Shown: positions 23,285-34,140 of the stretch, piece by piece
How the letters are laid out: each line of letters starts with the position of its first letter
Position numbering within the stretch: position 1 is the stretch's first letter
From: Nephrocerus scutellatus
Taxonomy: Eukaryota > Arthropoda > Insecta > Diptera > Pipunculidae
NCBI GenBank assembly: GCA_947095585.1
Contig: OX352765.1
Location: 89,364,965 to 89,428,964 of the forward strand
DNA length: 64,000 nt
Direction: 5' to 3'
The notes under the pieces: model-generated
What the model saw: the letters and a program-made list of their open reading frames with translations, nothing else
The model's database searches: none
What the model was told of the DNA's origin: nothing
Program-made: the position numbers and the translations under genes

Positions 23285-23420
23285 GGGTAGTAAACCACCA
23301 GCCACTACGTAGGCCAAGCCCAGAACGAAACTGGGCCCTCAACCAAAAGTTGGCCCAGACTCTGCTAACCTCCAAGGAGATCAACTTCATCTGTGGGCCG
23401 AACCAACTCCCGTTGTGCTC
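23285..23420 (-). repeat. Dispersed repeat, shared with 27690-27815
   Basis: AGCCACTACGTAGGCCAAGC, CAACCAAAAGTTGGCCCAGA and AACCTCCAAGGAGATCAACTT occur here and, inverted, at 27690-27815. The block belongs to the longer family at 27360-27840 and 53380-54070, possibly a LINE leader. Confidence 0.55.
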
Positions 23421-23744
23421 CAGCAATTGCACGAGTAAGAGTATAATATCGTATTGCCATACTCTTTGTCTGGGAGTTTTTTCTTTAACTGCGTGCTTTA
23501 TTAACGAGAAATAAGCTGATCCTATAAAAAGGTCTGATGAACCTAGAGGCGATTATAAATTGACGGTGTATTGAACAGGATGAGAGTTAAGGAACAAGTC
23601 AAGGGCGTTCGCGTAATTATTAGCAATGTCAGGCATTCGTGTAGGAATTAACATAAAGCAAGACATCAGTACACTTTATGAACGTGCACTTCAAACCTTA
23701 CTGTCGAAACATTCGAAATAGTTTGAAAGTTTTGTTGGGTAAAT

Positions 23745-24125
23745 TAAGGACTTCTAGGTAAATATTCACATTCAAGCCAATGCTAAACCTATACATATTG
23801 CAGCCAGACCTATTAAGTTCTGTAGATAGCATAACGTCGAGGTCGAACTCAACCGGCTCGTCAAAGAAGGCATAGTTTCACCACTCGATCTTAATGCAAC
23901 GTCAGTCGAGTGGGTTACACCAACAGTCAATGTTACGTATATGCGTGGATTTCCGGACGATAATCAATCCTGTACTTGTTAAGGATACACACCCAGTCCC
24001 ACTTTTCGACCAACTACGACGGAAACTGGCGGGTGATGAGAAATATTAAAAGATGGACTTAAAGGATGCCTACTTGAATTTTTTGATCGAGCTTGTGCTC
24101 AACGACTTAGGCTTTGATAGGAATT
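23745..24125 (+). mobile_element. Gypsy-type (Ty3) LTR retrotransposon reverse transcriptase fragment
   Basis: Broken frames show the order known from Gypsy RTs: VEVELNRLVKEGIVSPLD, then SVEWVTPTVNVTY, then the I-NPVL-KD-HP-P motif in another frame, then LKDAYLNF-like sequence (about 24055-24080). Stops and frameshifts interrupt it. No LTRs or env were identified, so it is a remnant only. It sits in the presumed dipeptidase intron. Confidence 0.7.
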
Positions 24126-24407
24126 TTTTACTTTAGAAGAATCCATAGCGGTCGTTGGCCTTCTTTAACAATTTTACATAAAATAATCAAAATCTTAAGT
24201 TAACACACGTACTGACACAAGAACAGACAAAAGAATCTGTTAACGATTGCACGACGTTGCTTGAACTTCCCGGCATAAAGCTGAACGAACATTCATTCAA
24301 TGTGCGACATTCATTTACGAAAAAAGAAGTTAATTAATGAAAGCAACACACACAGGCATACACAGGCACACAAACTTCTGTCCAAGTCCTGCCGACCAGA
24401 TTCTTAC
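24126..24407. other. Splice donor and 5' end of a long intron
   Basis: The GT donor of the upstream minus-strand exon is at 24407-24406 (CAA|GTAAGA). The following sequence is AT-rich with no exon seen. Confidence 0.4.
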
Positions 24408-25541
24408 TTGATAATCCATAAAATTGTCAAAGCTCATGTAAGAGCAATTGTTGAAAAGTTCCTGCTCCATTATTAGATCCTGTCTTTTAGCTCCGTTGCT
24501 GCCGGCAAATACTCCGCCTGCTGTGCTACTGTATTGTGGCTGATGATGATGTCGTTCCTGTTGATGGCTGAATACATTTGCATCACCTTTAAACGAAACT
24601 CGCTTAAGGGTTTGTGTAGAACCATCCGCCACCCCTATACATCTGCGATTTGTGCGATTTCGACCGAGTGTTGCACCACTGCCAACAACTCCAAACGTAA
24701 TTCCGGCAGTACCGCGACCACCACCTCCACCACTAAGCATTTCTGCTCCACTACCGGCTGCACCGGTTCCAATTACCGAGGAGAATGCATGCGACGAAAC
24801 ATTTTTATTCGCATTATCACCGCCGGCCGCTGCCATTCCATAATCAGCTAGCGCTGCTGCCTGCTGCAAAATCATGCCACAACCGCCAAAACGAAAGTGT
24901 GGAATGCACGTTGTGGTGGCGGTACTGCTGGCGCCAGTTTCACTGCCGTCAATGTCGCTGCCCTCATCTGTGAAATCGAATCGCAAGCGTTCTCGCTGCG
25001 CTGAGCCTACAGCTGAGCTTTCGAGAACTTTTCTCGTGAGAGTGCTGGCAGCATGTGGCTGCTGTTGTAGATGAGTTGTAGCTCCCGGATGATACAGAAC
25101 ATTTCTCAATGATTCTGGATGTGGCGGCGGCGGTGGTGGAATCTGTTCAGTAATTGTCGATGGAATTAATAAGGTGGTTGTGGTGGTGGTGATGGGTGAA
25201 GCGTCGTCCCGATCCCGAACCAAGTATTGTGTATGAGGGTGTACGGCAGCAGACATTTTAGTTTGAGACTTGTGCAACTCCTTGGGTGGAGAAAGTCGCC
25301 CACTGTTCCCATCTCCTATGCTGGTCGTTAGTAAATGAGTCGGCTGTAGTTGATAGTAGTTGATAGATGGGTCATTCCCATTAACTTGAGCGGCGGTAGC
25401 TGTTAAAATTCCACCACCAGTGCCAACTACTGACGATGGTATAACCATTACTGGTAGCATCGCTGTGGTTCCCGATGACACCCCACCATGCAGCATTTCC
25501 ATTTTGCACATCTCATCGTAGCTCAGTGGACGAAATTCCAT
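24408..25541 (-). CDS. Large 5' coding exon, probable cytoplasmic N-terminus of the dipeptidase gene
   Basis: This is an open frame of 378 codons from ATG (25541) to a strong donor (CAA|GTAAGAAT). It is low in complexity, with Ser/Thr/Gly/Gln-rich tracts, poly-Thr (TTTTTT), poly-Pro (PPPPPP), poly-Gly, HHHQPQ and acidic TDEGSDIDGSE. There is no signal peptide or TM. It starts MEFRPLSYDEMCKMEM and ends with FNNCSYMSFDNFMDYQ. The exon ends in phase 0, and the next recognised exon on this strand, at 18302, starts in phase 0 with TTGFGGLPDVTEHSN and lacks a start. Joining them gives 868 aa with a type II topology. The intron would be 6.1 kb with a LINE and a Gypsy remnant. That it is a coding exon is well supported by length and donor; its link to the dipeptidase is inference, and further small exons cannot be excluded. 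Confidence 0.7.
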
Positions 25542-26959
25542 TTCTATTTGTTGTTATTGTTGTCGGGCGTTGACGTTCTTCTTAATTTTTTATTTTTTGG
25601 AATTCTAAGCACACGCACTGAACGGTTTTTTTCTTTCTTCGAAATTCCCCGATGGCTCACACAAGATTTCTATTCCCCGGTTTTCGGCTTTTCCCTTTTT
25701 AGCAAATCCGTTTTGCAGACATGAAACTAAAAAAAAACTAAACAGCAAAAAAGTGCCGACGGCAATTCCGTTTTACACGCAGCATACTGTAAAGCTTTTC
25801 GTTGTTTTCGATTTGAAAGTAAAGCGGCGACTGGCGACTGATTGCGATGTCGACTAAACAGGAGCCCCAAAGCACAGACGTAGTTCCACCGCTCAGTTTT
25901 GGATGCTGCAAAGGTTTTCGATTCCTCATGTGTGAGTGTGTCTTTGTCCTCTTACAGTCCTCTTACAGTCCTGCGCACATAGTATGTTTTTGTGGACTTG
26001 ACTTGATGGTGGGCGGTGGCCGGCGTTCGGTGTGATAGCAAGAAAGCTACAAGTCGTTGGTTATCGCTTTGTCTCCCATCTCATCTGGATAGCTCGTACC
26101 CACTTCTCCAACTCAACAATAATTCAAATTCTTCCCGCACACCCATTATCCTTTTATCAGATCGCTAACGTACGTTGTCATCGCAATCTGCCTCAAACAA
26201 CGCTGGCGACAGTTCCGTAATGTATTCAGGTTAATCTGTGTAGAATCTGAAAAACTTGCCGGCGCTCTGATGTAGTCTGCCGGTCGGTCGGTCGGTCATG
26301 TTAATTAACACTTTGTTGGTTTGTTTGTGAACCACCATGAGAAAGTCCGCGCGGACATTCATTTGCTTGCCGATCTGTGTTAATTGTGTGTATGACCCAC
26401 AAAAAGCGCGCGCCGTAATTATTTCTCAGCATGGAAATGAAAAGCGTTTAATGGGATTTATGAAAAATGTCCGGTCTATGTATTACAGAGTGCTTCCAGT
26501 AGTCGGCAAACGTTAAAAGTAGAACAAAGTTTTGCACACTTAATACATGCTCCTCGACTCAGAAGTGCACTGCAGGAAATCATGTCAAGAGATTCCAAAT
26601 CGGATTATATCGTAATATCATGAAGACTGTGAGAAACAGAGAGGAAGAAGGAGAAGAAATCTTAGTCGATGGCGCCAACAACACAACCAACTAAGAACAC
26701 TAATAAGGACACTCAAGAAAAGCATCCATATAAAGGAGGGCGACAATTGATCTGATTTTTATTTGTATTTGAAGTGTGTGCCAACATACGAGTACGGCGA
26801 GTATAGGAAAAGAGGTCAACGAGGTGTGATTGAATTTAGTTTTTGTTTATTGCTGTTGTTGGTCGAGGGTGTTGCAGAAGGGATACTCAGCCGATTCTGC
26901 GACTGCAATTTATCCAAATCGACAATGTTCCATTTTTTTGGGAAAACTCAGTGCAGCAG
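25542..26959. other. Upstream region of the minus-strand exon, no gene seen
   Basis: Probable 5' UTR and promoter of the 24408-25541 exon, if no upstream non-coding exon exists. A (GGTC)n run lies at about 26280-26297. The region 26335-26420 contains GCGCGCGCC. Nothing further is supported. Confidence 0.35.
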
Positions 26960-26969
26960 TTTGGTTGGT

Positions 26970-27075
26970 TGACAAACTGGATGAAATCGGCTCGAAATCG
27001 GGGCCGGTAGAGATGTTTTTTTTGCACAAGGCCAGGACCAGGACCTCCGTTGTAAAGCCAATATGATATTGATAA
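26970..27075 (+). mobile_element. RTE-like LINE 3' terminus
   Basis: AAACTGGATGAAATCGGCTC leads to GTAAAGCCAATATGATATTGAT, matching the last 100 bp of the family (compare 59040-59143). Only the 3' end remains, a typical 5'-truncated insertion. Confidence 0.75.
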
Positions 27076-27359
27076 ATAGTTGCTACTTCCTTCGAGACTG
27101 TTTACGAGTTCAAGACCAAGTGTTTGTAGTCAAAAAGAAGGGACAACAACACCAGCACCGATGTATTGACCACAACGTACTTGTTAGTAACTAGTCGTGG
27201 ATAAGGACATGCTTCTATTGATCGAGGAGCCTTATTCACTGTGATCTTCTAATCTATCATGCATTCCTGTTAGCGTTACACGTTAAGTAATGTTTGAGTT
27301 CGTTAATAAATATTACTATGTCTGTAACCTCTGTAATATATAAGCCCCTCCGAGGGGAC

Positions 27360-27840
27360 TACTGTATCTTACTTTTTGATAGGTTTGATACTTGGTTAAA
27401 CTCGGAAGATAAAAGGGCAAGGCTGGTAGTACTTAAAATGTCTAGAACGGGCACTGTCTTCGTATGCAGCAGTCTTACCGTGCACTGCAGGATACGGTAG
27501 TGCCTGGGATAGTTTCTATCCTGGGCGGCCTAAGACTTGAGTCTCATCCTAGTGTCCTAGTGGCAAATTATTCGGTTCGAGGTTCCGGATGATGTGCTGC
27601 AAAGGTTGTAGTGTAACTACGCCAACAGCACTCATACTGAACTAGCTGAGTCCCTTGATGTCAGATCTCACCAAAGTCGCGTTGGTACTACGGGGGTTGG
27701 TTTTTCCCGCAGATAAGGTTGATCTCGTTGGAGGTTAGCTGAGTCTGGGCCAACCTTTGGTTGAGGACCAGTTCCGTTCTGGGCTTGACCTACGTAGTGG
27801 CTTACGGTTTACTCTCAAAGAGAGGACCGTTAAGTGGGAA
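27360..27840 (+). repeat. Dispersed repeat, possible non-LTR 5' leader
   Basis: This segment aligns in order with 53380-54070: AGTGTCCTAGTGGCAAATTA, GGATGATGTGCTGC, GCACTCATACTGAA, GATGTCAGATCTCACCAAAG, TTGGTACTACGGG and CCGTTCTGGG. It has no sustained frame. An inverted part is at 23285-23420. Confidence 0.55.
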
Positions 27841-28289
27841 GTAGTTTATGAGCTTAATGGCGAAAGCTAGTGAAGCAGGAATCGTCCCACTCAAAGAATA
27901 ATGATGTATAAGATAAGCCTTGAAAAATATGAATCTTCTAAGGGCATGTAAAAAGAATATTGTTACGAAATTAAGGCTTTTTCTACAGTTCGTTATGAAT
28001 TTTGTAAATAAAAACGAAACACAAGTTCATTAATTTACAAATTACAACTTTAATTAACAAATAGCAAAAGTTCACAAATTTTCACTGGTGATTACTTATT
28101 GGTCACTTATAATAGTGGCGGTAGCTCTTTCAACTTTTCAAGTAGTCTGCGGTTCTTTTCCAAATATTAATTGATTCTACTTGTGATGAGCAAACGTAAT
28201 ACCAAGACCATTTCATCTCGGTCTTAGTCTTGGTCTTGTTCTTGCATTCATGCCATTAGTCATGGTCTTGGTCTTGCGGTCTTGCTGAT
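27841..28289. other. No gene seen
   Basis: AT-rich sequence, with a short run of GGTCTTG-like repeats at about 28205-28285 (TTGGTCTTG). No coding or structural signal is supported. Confidence 0.35.
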
Positions 28290-28400
28290 AAAATTCTTGC
28301 AGACCAGATCCAGATACCAGATACCTGGTGCCTTATCTGTATATTGCGGATCTCTGTACAGATGGACCAACCTTTCTCCGCCACTCGTGGGAATCCAAAT
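28290..28400 (-). repeat. Repeat fragment shared with 42175-42300
   Basis: Read on the minus strand, CCCACGAGTGGCGGAGAAAG, CCATCTGTACAGAGAT and GCAATATACAGATAAGGC match TTCCCACGAGTGGTGGAAAA, CCATCCATACAGAGAT and GCAGTATACAGTTAAGGC at 42188-42252. The family is unknown. Confidence 0.5.
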
Positions 28401-28499
28401 GGCAGCTGAAATTATTTTTTCTTCTTCTTCTTTTCGGAAAACTAGAACAGCGACATTGACGACCATGAGGATTATCTAGAAATAATCTTCAATCTAACT

Positions 28500-29790
28500 A
28501 TGGAAAACCTCACCATACAAAACGTATGGAAAATTGCCAGGATAGTCCCAGTTTTAAAACCTGGCAAACTCGCACATGAAGTATCGTTCTATAGACCAAT
28601 TTCGCTGCTTTGTCCTACAGCCAAAATTTTAGAGACACTCCTCATCCCCAGTCTTCATCAACATTTGAGTCTCGTTTCCACCAAGACGGCTTTAGGAAAC
28701 ATCGCAGTACTACAACTGCCTTAAAGGAGCTGACGACCCACATTGCGGACGGTCTTAACCAACGTCGCCCTCACTGGCGCACTGCTGTCGTGGCACTTTA
28801 TTTGACCAAGGCTTTCGACACGGTTGACCACTCCATTCTCTTACAGGACATACTGAGTTATACTCTCCCGACTTCATGAAAGGGTTCCTGTAAGCTTGCA
28901 TAAATGCCATGCGTATATGTGGAATTCACAAATTCCTGCTCAAAGCATCGGAAACTCAAGATGGGAGTCCCCTATGTCTCGATGCTCCCTACTCCCCCCC
29001 CCCCCAGCGTTAAATTGATCACTTACGCTGATGATTGCTCTGTTTCTGCCTCCGGTGCAAATGTAAACGAGGTCACAAGTAGGATAAACTCCTATCTGAC
29101 AGAGCTATCTGAATTTTTTAAGGAAAGGAAACTTCACTTTGCCTCCCAAAAATCATCTCCTACGCTGTTCAGTCAGGCATACACTTGACATTCATACTAA
29201 CAACGAAATCATGCCTACAGTTAATAACTCAAAAATTTTAGGAGTCATATTCGGAAACCTCCTTACCTTCTGTAAGCACGCAAAAAATATTTGCAGTAAA
29301 GTGAGCAGTCATAATAGGGTTCTAGTAGCCCTAGCCGGAACCGCATGGAGTAAGAACAAAGAAGTCCTTGTGACGACGTACAAAGCTATTGGGCGCTAAA
29401 TTATTAACAACGCCGCCCTCATCTGGACGTCATTTTTAAGTGACACACAATGAAATAATATTCAGTCCAGATAAAATACAGCCATAACTTACCCCAATCA
29501 TCTTCATGACGAAACGTCCATGCTCTCCGTCAGGCAACACAATGAACTGTTGTCAATACAGTTCCTGTTAGCCTGCCACAACCCATCACACCCAGTTCAC
29601 GACATCACTGTCAGTGATACTTCATGCTTCAAGACAACAGGACGTACAGACAATGCATAAGCTTAGTCATACCGGCCACCTGGAATCCTGCCACTGTCCG
29701 TTCAGCCTCTAATAGAATTCACTATAATACAGTCCTTGGCACCAATGATCTCTGCTTGGCTGGATTGTAACCAAGACACCCATACTACCA
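28500..29790 (+). mobile_element. Jockey-like non-LTR reverse transcriptase, degenerate
   Basis: Successive broken frames show RT order: IARIVPVLKPGK, FYRPISLLCPTAKILE, FRKHRSTTTALKELTTHIAD, LTKAFDTVDHSILLQDIL, VKLITYADDCSV (the catalytic YADD is intact), then ILGVIFGNLLTFCKHAKNI and a thumb region (IQS-QNTALRTITGC) near 29460-29540. Part of the fingers/palm between about 28880 and 28980 is deleted, with a poly-C run at 28995. Frameshifts are numerous, so it is inactive. Confidence 0.8.
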
Positions 29791-30400
29791 ACCACCTATT
29801 CCTCTGACACTGTCACAAGGGAGTCTCCCGTCTGTCAGGGAACGTGTTCTCAACTTCCATAGCACCAAGGCTCAATTAAGGTGGAATGATTTAACAAACT
29901 GCACTACATCGAGGGCGATGTGGCGTTTCTACAATAAAAATAAATCTACCGAGCTGATCTCCAGATCACTGAAAGATATTTCCAAAGTCGTTACCGGCAG
30001 GTAGCCACGCAGTCACGCAGCCAAACTTGGAATCCTGCATAATATATTATGCAGAAGTTGCAGGAATGTTAATGAGAAAGAAACTCTCATTCATTATCTC
30101 TGCAAATGTCCAGCCCTGACGAGCTCCCGACTTCTCCACAAATTGGGAAACCCTTTCTTTACCGACCTGATGGAGCTTTCGGAGTGCCGGATCATCGATC
30201 TGATCTCGTACCTGTATGCTACAGGTTGGTTATAACCAATTCCAGATACCTATCAGGGCATAGGGTCTCCCGAGGTCTGTGGTTACAAAACGGTACACTC
30301 TAGCGCTATTGAGACCCTCGCTAAGGCAACGTGGACCACTATTATACCTATCAACCTAAAATCAAGAATGACGCTATCGTTCCTTGATACTCCGAAGGCA
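29790..30400 (+). mobile_element. C-terminal tail of an RNase H-type LINE, decayed
   Basis: FHSTKAQLRWNDL and SLKDISKVVTGR, then a Cys-rich tail (CRSCRNVNEKETLIHYLCKC) and a LLHKLGNPFF segment. This resembles the conserved C-terminus at 61127-61330 and 41165-41300. It follows the Jockey-like RT directly and may be a fusion of two remnants or the natural C-terminus of that element. Confidence 0.45.
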
Positions 30401-32500
30401 TCCGATACATAATGTCTATAATTGGAATGTTCGCTTCTATATATATATATTTATACACGCTCTTAGGCATTTCCTCTTAGGATCGAGGAAGTTTTCCATA
30501 TTTGAACTGATGTTCCACCATATTGGACACGCATACGTTAAAATGGGTCTTACGAACGCCTGGAAGCACCTTGTTTAAATGGGAAAATGAGTGAATCGAT
30601 ATTTTGTAATGAAATTGGAAAGTTCTAAAAAACAACTTTCACTTTAATATTCAACTTTTTTATTATTAGGAAATTTCTGAAAGAACTCACACCAGACTTC
30701 GTCGTAAATTCAAAAAAAAAAGTTCCACTTTACTCTCATTTATATTTCACTGCCTGATGGTCAACCGATGGTGACCAAATGGACAAAACGGATACAGGCT
30801 CACTTGTGTTTTACTCTGCACCACCACTCAACGAATATAAATGTCCGGCGTTGTTACCCAATCGGAAAACACTCGTAAATCGGAATCAATTTGTCAGTCA
30901 TGTCGTAGTCCATGCCTTGGGCGATTGGACAAGAGTGCCTTTGGCTTTTGCCATTTATTTGATTAGGGGGTATTTTTGTACATTACGCTCTACCATCTAA
31001 GGATTTTTTTCGTTCCTTTTTTGTCCTTCAAACATTCTCCTTCTCCGTAACATCACTTCGATTGCGCAATCAAAAAGTCGTCATATATGTGACGTGACAT
31101 TACTCTCATGCGGGTACATGTGTGTTAGCCAAGCAACATGTTGTTATGCTGCTACAGATTGCTTATTCTTGCCTATAACTTATGCCAAAACGAAATTCGA
31201 CGACGACAAAATGGATTGTGCCGCAAAATTTATTACAAATCCCTTGACATTAATCTCGTCTTTGTCGTCGTCATCGCGGCTAACGGCTGACGGAGCATGG
31301 AGCGTGTCGTAATTGAACATGAGAACCGAATAAACGCGCACTTTTCGCTACCGCATCGCCTTAACACAATGAATCTTTGCATTCATTCTCACATTTTTTT
31401 GCCAAAAATTGCTGCTAATGGAAGCTAAGAAACCCCATCTGTAGAACAATCAACAACAAGAAGAACAAACGACAAAAACAAAATTTGTGTGGTCGTCCGA
31501 GCGAAGATTTTATTTATGTGACTTTCTAGCTCGACCCATTTACCTCACTCGACCCATATAACTAGAAAATGGACAAAGTGGAGCAGTAGTCGTGTGAGGT
31601 AGCAACAACATTAACAACAACCACCAGTCAAGTAAGCAGTAACCACGAAAATGTAAACCCAAATAAAAGCCAAAAAAACCGAATTGAATTTTTGTCTTTC
31701 TTTCCGCCCACAGAGGATTTCCACGCCATACCCCATGGATCCAGCGAGCTTTGTAGCCGCAATGTCATACACGAAACACGACGCAGTAATAGCAACAGTC
31801 TCTCGATAGAGATGGCGAAACGTATACATATGTATACATACATCCCAGTATGTATCTTTATCCCCCTCATTTCCATCACTACAAAGTGAGTTCGATTCTG
31901 ACAGTTTCTGTGTGACGAAGATAAATCAGTTTTACGACCAAATTCACCGGAGCAAGGATATTCGTTTTCGTTTTCTCGCCGAATTGTCAACAGAAGCCAT
32001 AGAATTGGCAGTTACTTAAAGTTTATGCTATTAACAGATTATGATCGGCCATTGATGAATGTCCTATGGAAAAAGGTTTCCAATTCCTTTTTTGTTGAAT
32101 TGTTGTCAGCCATTCTGATGGCGGCAGCTTAAAGGCATATTTTGACAGATTTAAGTTAAAAAAGTGAGTGAGTTCAGAGTCAAAATACGATTCCTTTGAT
32201 CCTTAGTCTAGATATAGATTATTATGGATACAAAAGAGGAAGATGACATTCGTATTTGTATTTTGAAATATCAATAAAAAAAAAGTACAGTAGAACTTCG
32301 ATCTATCGTCCGAATTGGGTTCAAGATCCTTACGGTTAACCATAAGTCGTATAACAGAAATAAATTTTTCACTCCCCCAAAATCAGTTTAATAACCTCGA
32401 TTTGATCGCTGGTTTGAGAGGAAAATGATAAAAAAAGTTTATTGTAAATACTACCACCACTATCGCGTGCCGAAATAATTATGTAAGCCACTATGCAAAC
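30401..32500. other. No supported gene
   Basis: Mixed AT-rich DNA with an (AT)n run at about 30440 and CAACAA-rich patches near 31440-31460 and 31605-31625. No domain, splice pattern or RNA gene was seen. The segment 32290-32500 contains degenerate material leading into the satellite that follows. Confidence 0.35.
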
Positions 32501-33050
32501 AACTCACAGACACTGGTAGTAAACAGAAACTGACAGTTGAACGAGTGACGGTCAATCGAAGTTTTACTGTATTCTGGATAGACAACTACAGCCCGCTATC
32601 ACGCAGCAGTAAAGCGATGATGATTGTCCGCGGCAAACGGGGTTTTTGTTCTTTTTACTGATGGACATTGACAGTTAACAGAAACTGACAGTTAAAAGAG
32701 TGACGGTTAATCGAAATTTGACTGAATTGTGTATCTGGATATATGTACAACTACATTCCGGCATCACGCAGCAGTAAAGCGATGATGATTGTTCACGGCA
32801 AACGGTTTTTTTGTTCATTTAACTCACAGACACTAGCGGTTAACAGAAACCGACAGTTAAACGAGTGACGGCTAATCGAAGTTTTACTGTGTTCTGGATA
32901 TACAACTACAGTCCGCTATCACGCATCAGTAAAGCGATGATGATTGTCCGCGACAAACGGGTTTTTTCTTCTTTTAACTGATGGACATTGACAGTTAACA
33001 GAAACTGACAGTTAAAAGAGTGACGGTTAATCGAAATTTGACTGTATTGT
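32501..33050. repeat. Higher-order tandem repeat, 320-bp dimer of about 160-bp monomers
   Basis: AACTCACAGACACT starts a dimer at 32501 and again at 32821, exactly 320 bp apart. The second monomer type starts with CTGATGGACATTGACAGTTA at 32658 and 32978, also 320 bp apart. Type A monomers carry ACGAGTGACGG and CGAAGTTTTACTG; type B carry AAAAGAGTGACGG and CGAAATTTGACTG. All contain CAGTAAAGCGATGATGATTG where complete. Confidence 0.9.
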
Positions 33051-33309
33051 GTAAAAAAAAACGCTGCAATAGTCCGGGAAATGAACGGAAATGCTCACGC
33101 TAGGTTTGTCACAGAAGATCTCAGCACCTACTTTACCATTAAGCTTATATATGTCCGTGAAGATTCAATTTACTGTAACGAGCCATCACTAAATTGCTTT
33201 CTGGGCGGGCATATATTAAAGCATAAAACCGGTAATGTTCAGTCTAAATTCGCAAGTTCTACCTTTAGCGAAATGTTATTTGTCGAGTGTCCTGTTTGAA
33301 AACATTTCC

Positions 33310-34140
33310 ACCGACCGGCTGTTGTTGACAGCCGCGCAACCGTATTGGCCACTCTCTGCCAACCGTATATGTCTAATTAAGTAAGGTCCAGCATCACCTC
33401 TAAGGCACGTATTGGCGTAGTCCTTAGCACTCCACTAATGTGCAGACAGGCTGCCCTTTGTAACTTCGCTATTATTTTAACGTAAGTGTAGCCGGCCACC
33501 AAACACTTACCCCGTACAAAGTTATTGGCCTTACTACTGCCGTATATAAGTAGTTAGTGTGCCAGCTATGTTTTTAACCTCCATCTTTTATTGATAGTGT
33601 TTTTAGACGCGTATATAGCTTTGGTTGCCTTGTTAACCCTCTCTAGAATATTTGGTTTCCAACTTAGTTTACTATTAGGTATTGTGCCAAGAAATATCGC
33701 CAAATTTATAAGAGAATTTAGAGTAGGTGGGGTACCTATTGGAACTTTTTATTTCTTGGTAATGTGAACCAGTTCTGTCTTTGGCTGGTTTACTCCTAAT
33801 TTGTGGCGATTTAAAGGGCACTCTGTGTTACCTTCTTGGTCGTTACCAGGAACTTACCTGAGACAACTATTGCTACATTAGTTGCATAAGCGATTGCGCT
33901 CATGCATTCTCCTTCGAGGCACCTGAGCAATCCATTGATTACAACGTTACAGAGTGAAGGGGACAACACGCCTCCCTGAGGCGTTCCTCTGGTTACATGC
34001 ATTTTAATGGAAGATCCACCCAGCTCATAGCTAACAATCCTGCTTAAGAGCATATATGTAATTGATTAGCTTGCATACTGTGTGGTCCACCTCCAGAAGA
34101 GCCAAGCCACTCATTGACGTTATTGAACCCGTTACTTACA
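33310..34140 (-). mobile_element. I/LOA-like non-LTR reverse transcriptase, degenerate
   Basis: On the minus strand, GTPQGGVLSPSLCNVVINGLL is followed by AIAYATNVAIVV where an active RT has YADD-A, so one catalytic Asp is replaced. Downstream pieces (LGVNQPKTELV, KLSWKPNILERVNKATKAIYA, LQRAACLHISGVLRTTP, LEVMLDLT-LDIYG) follow the palm-thumb order. Stops and shifts are frequent. Confidence 0.75.

Noticed and set aside
24534..25074. Plus-strand frames opposite the 24408-25541 exon
   Set aside because: They are antisense shadows of GC-richer low-complexity coding sequence on the minus strand.
27960..28130. Possible solo LTR beginning TGTTACGAAATT
   Set aside because: The start resembles some Gypsy LTRs, but no matching CA-type end, target duplication or second copy was seen.
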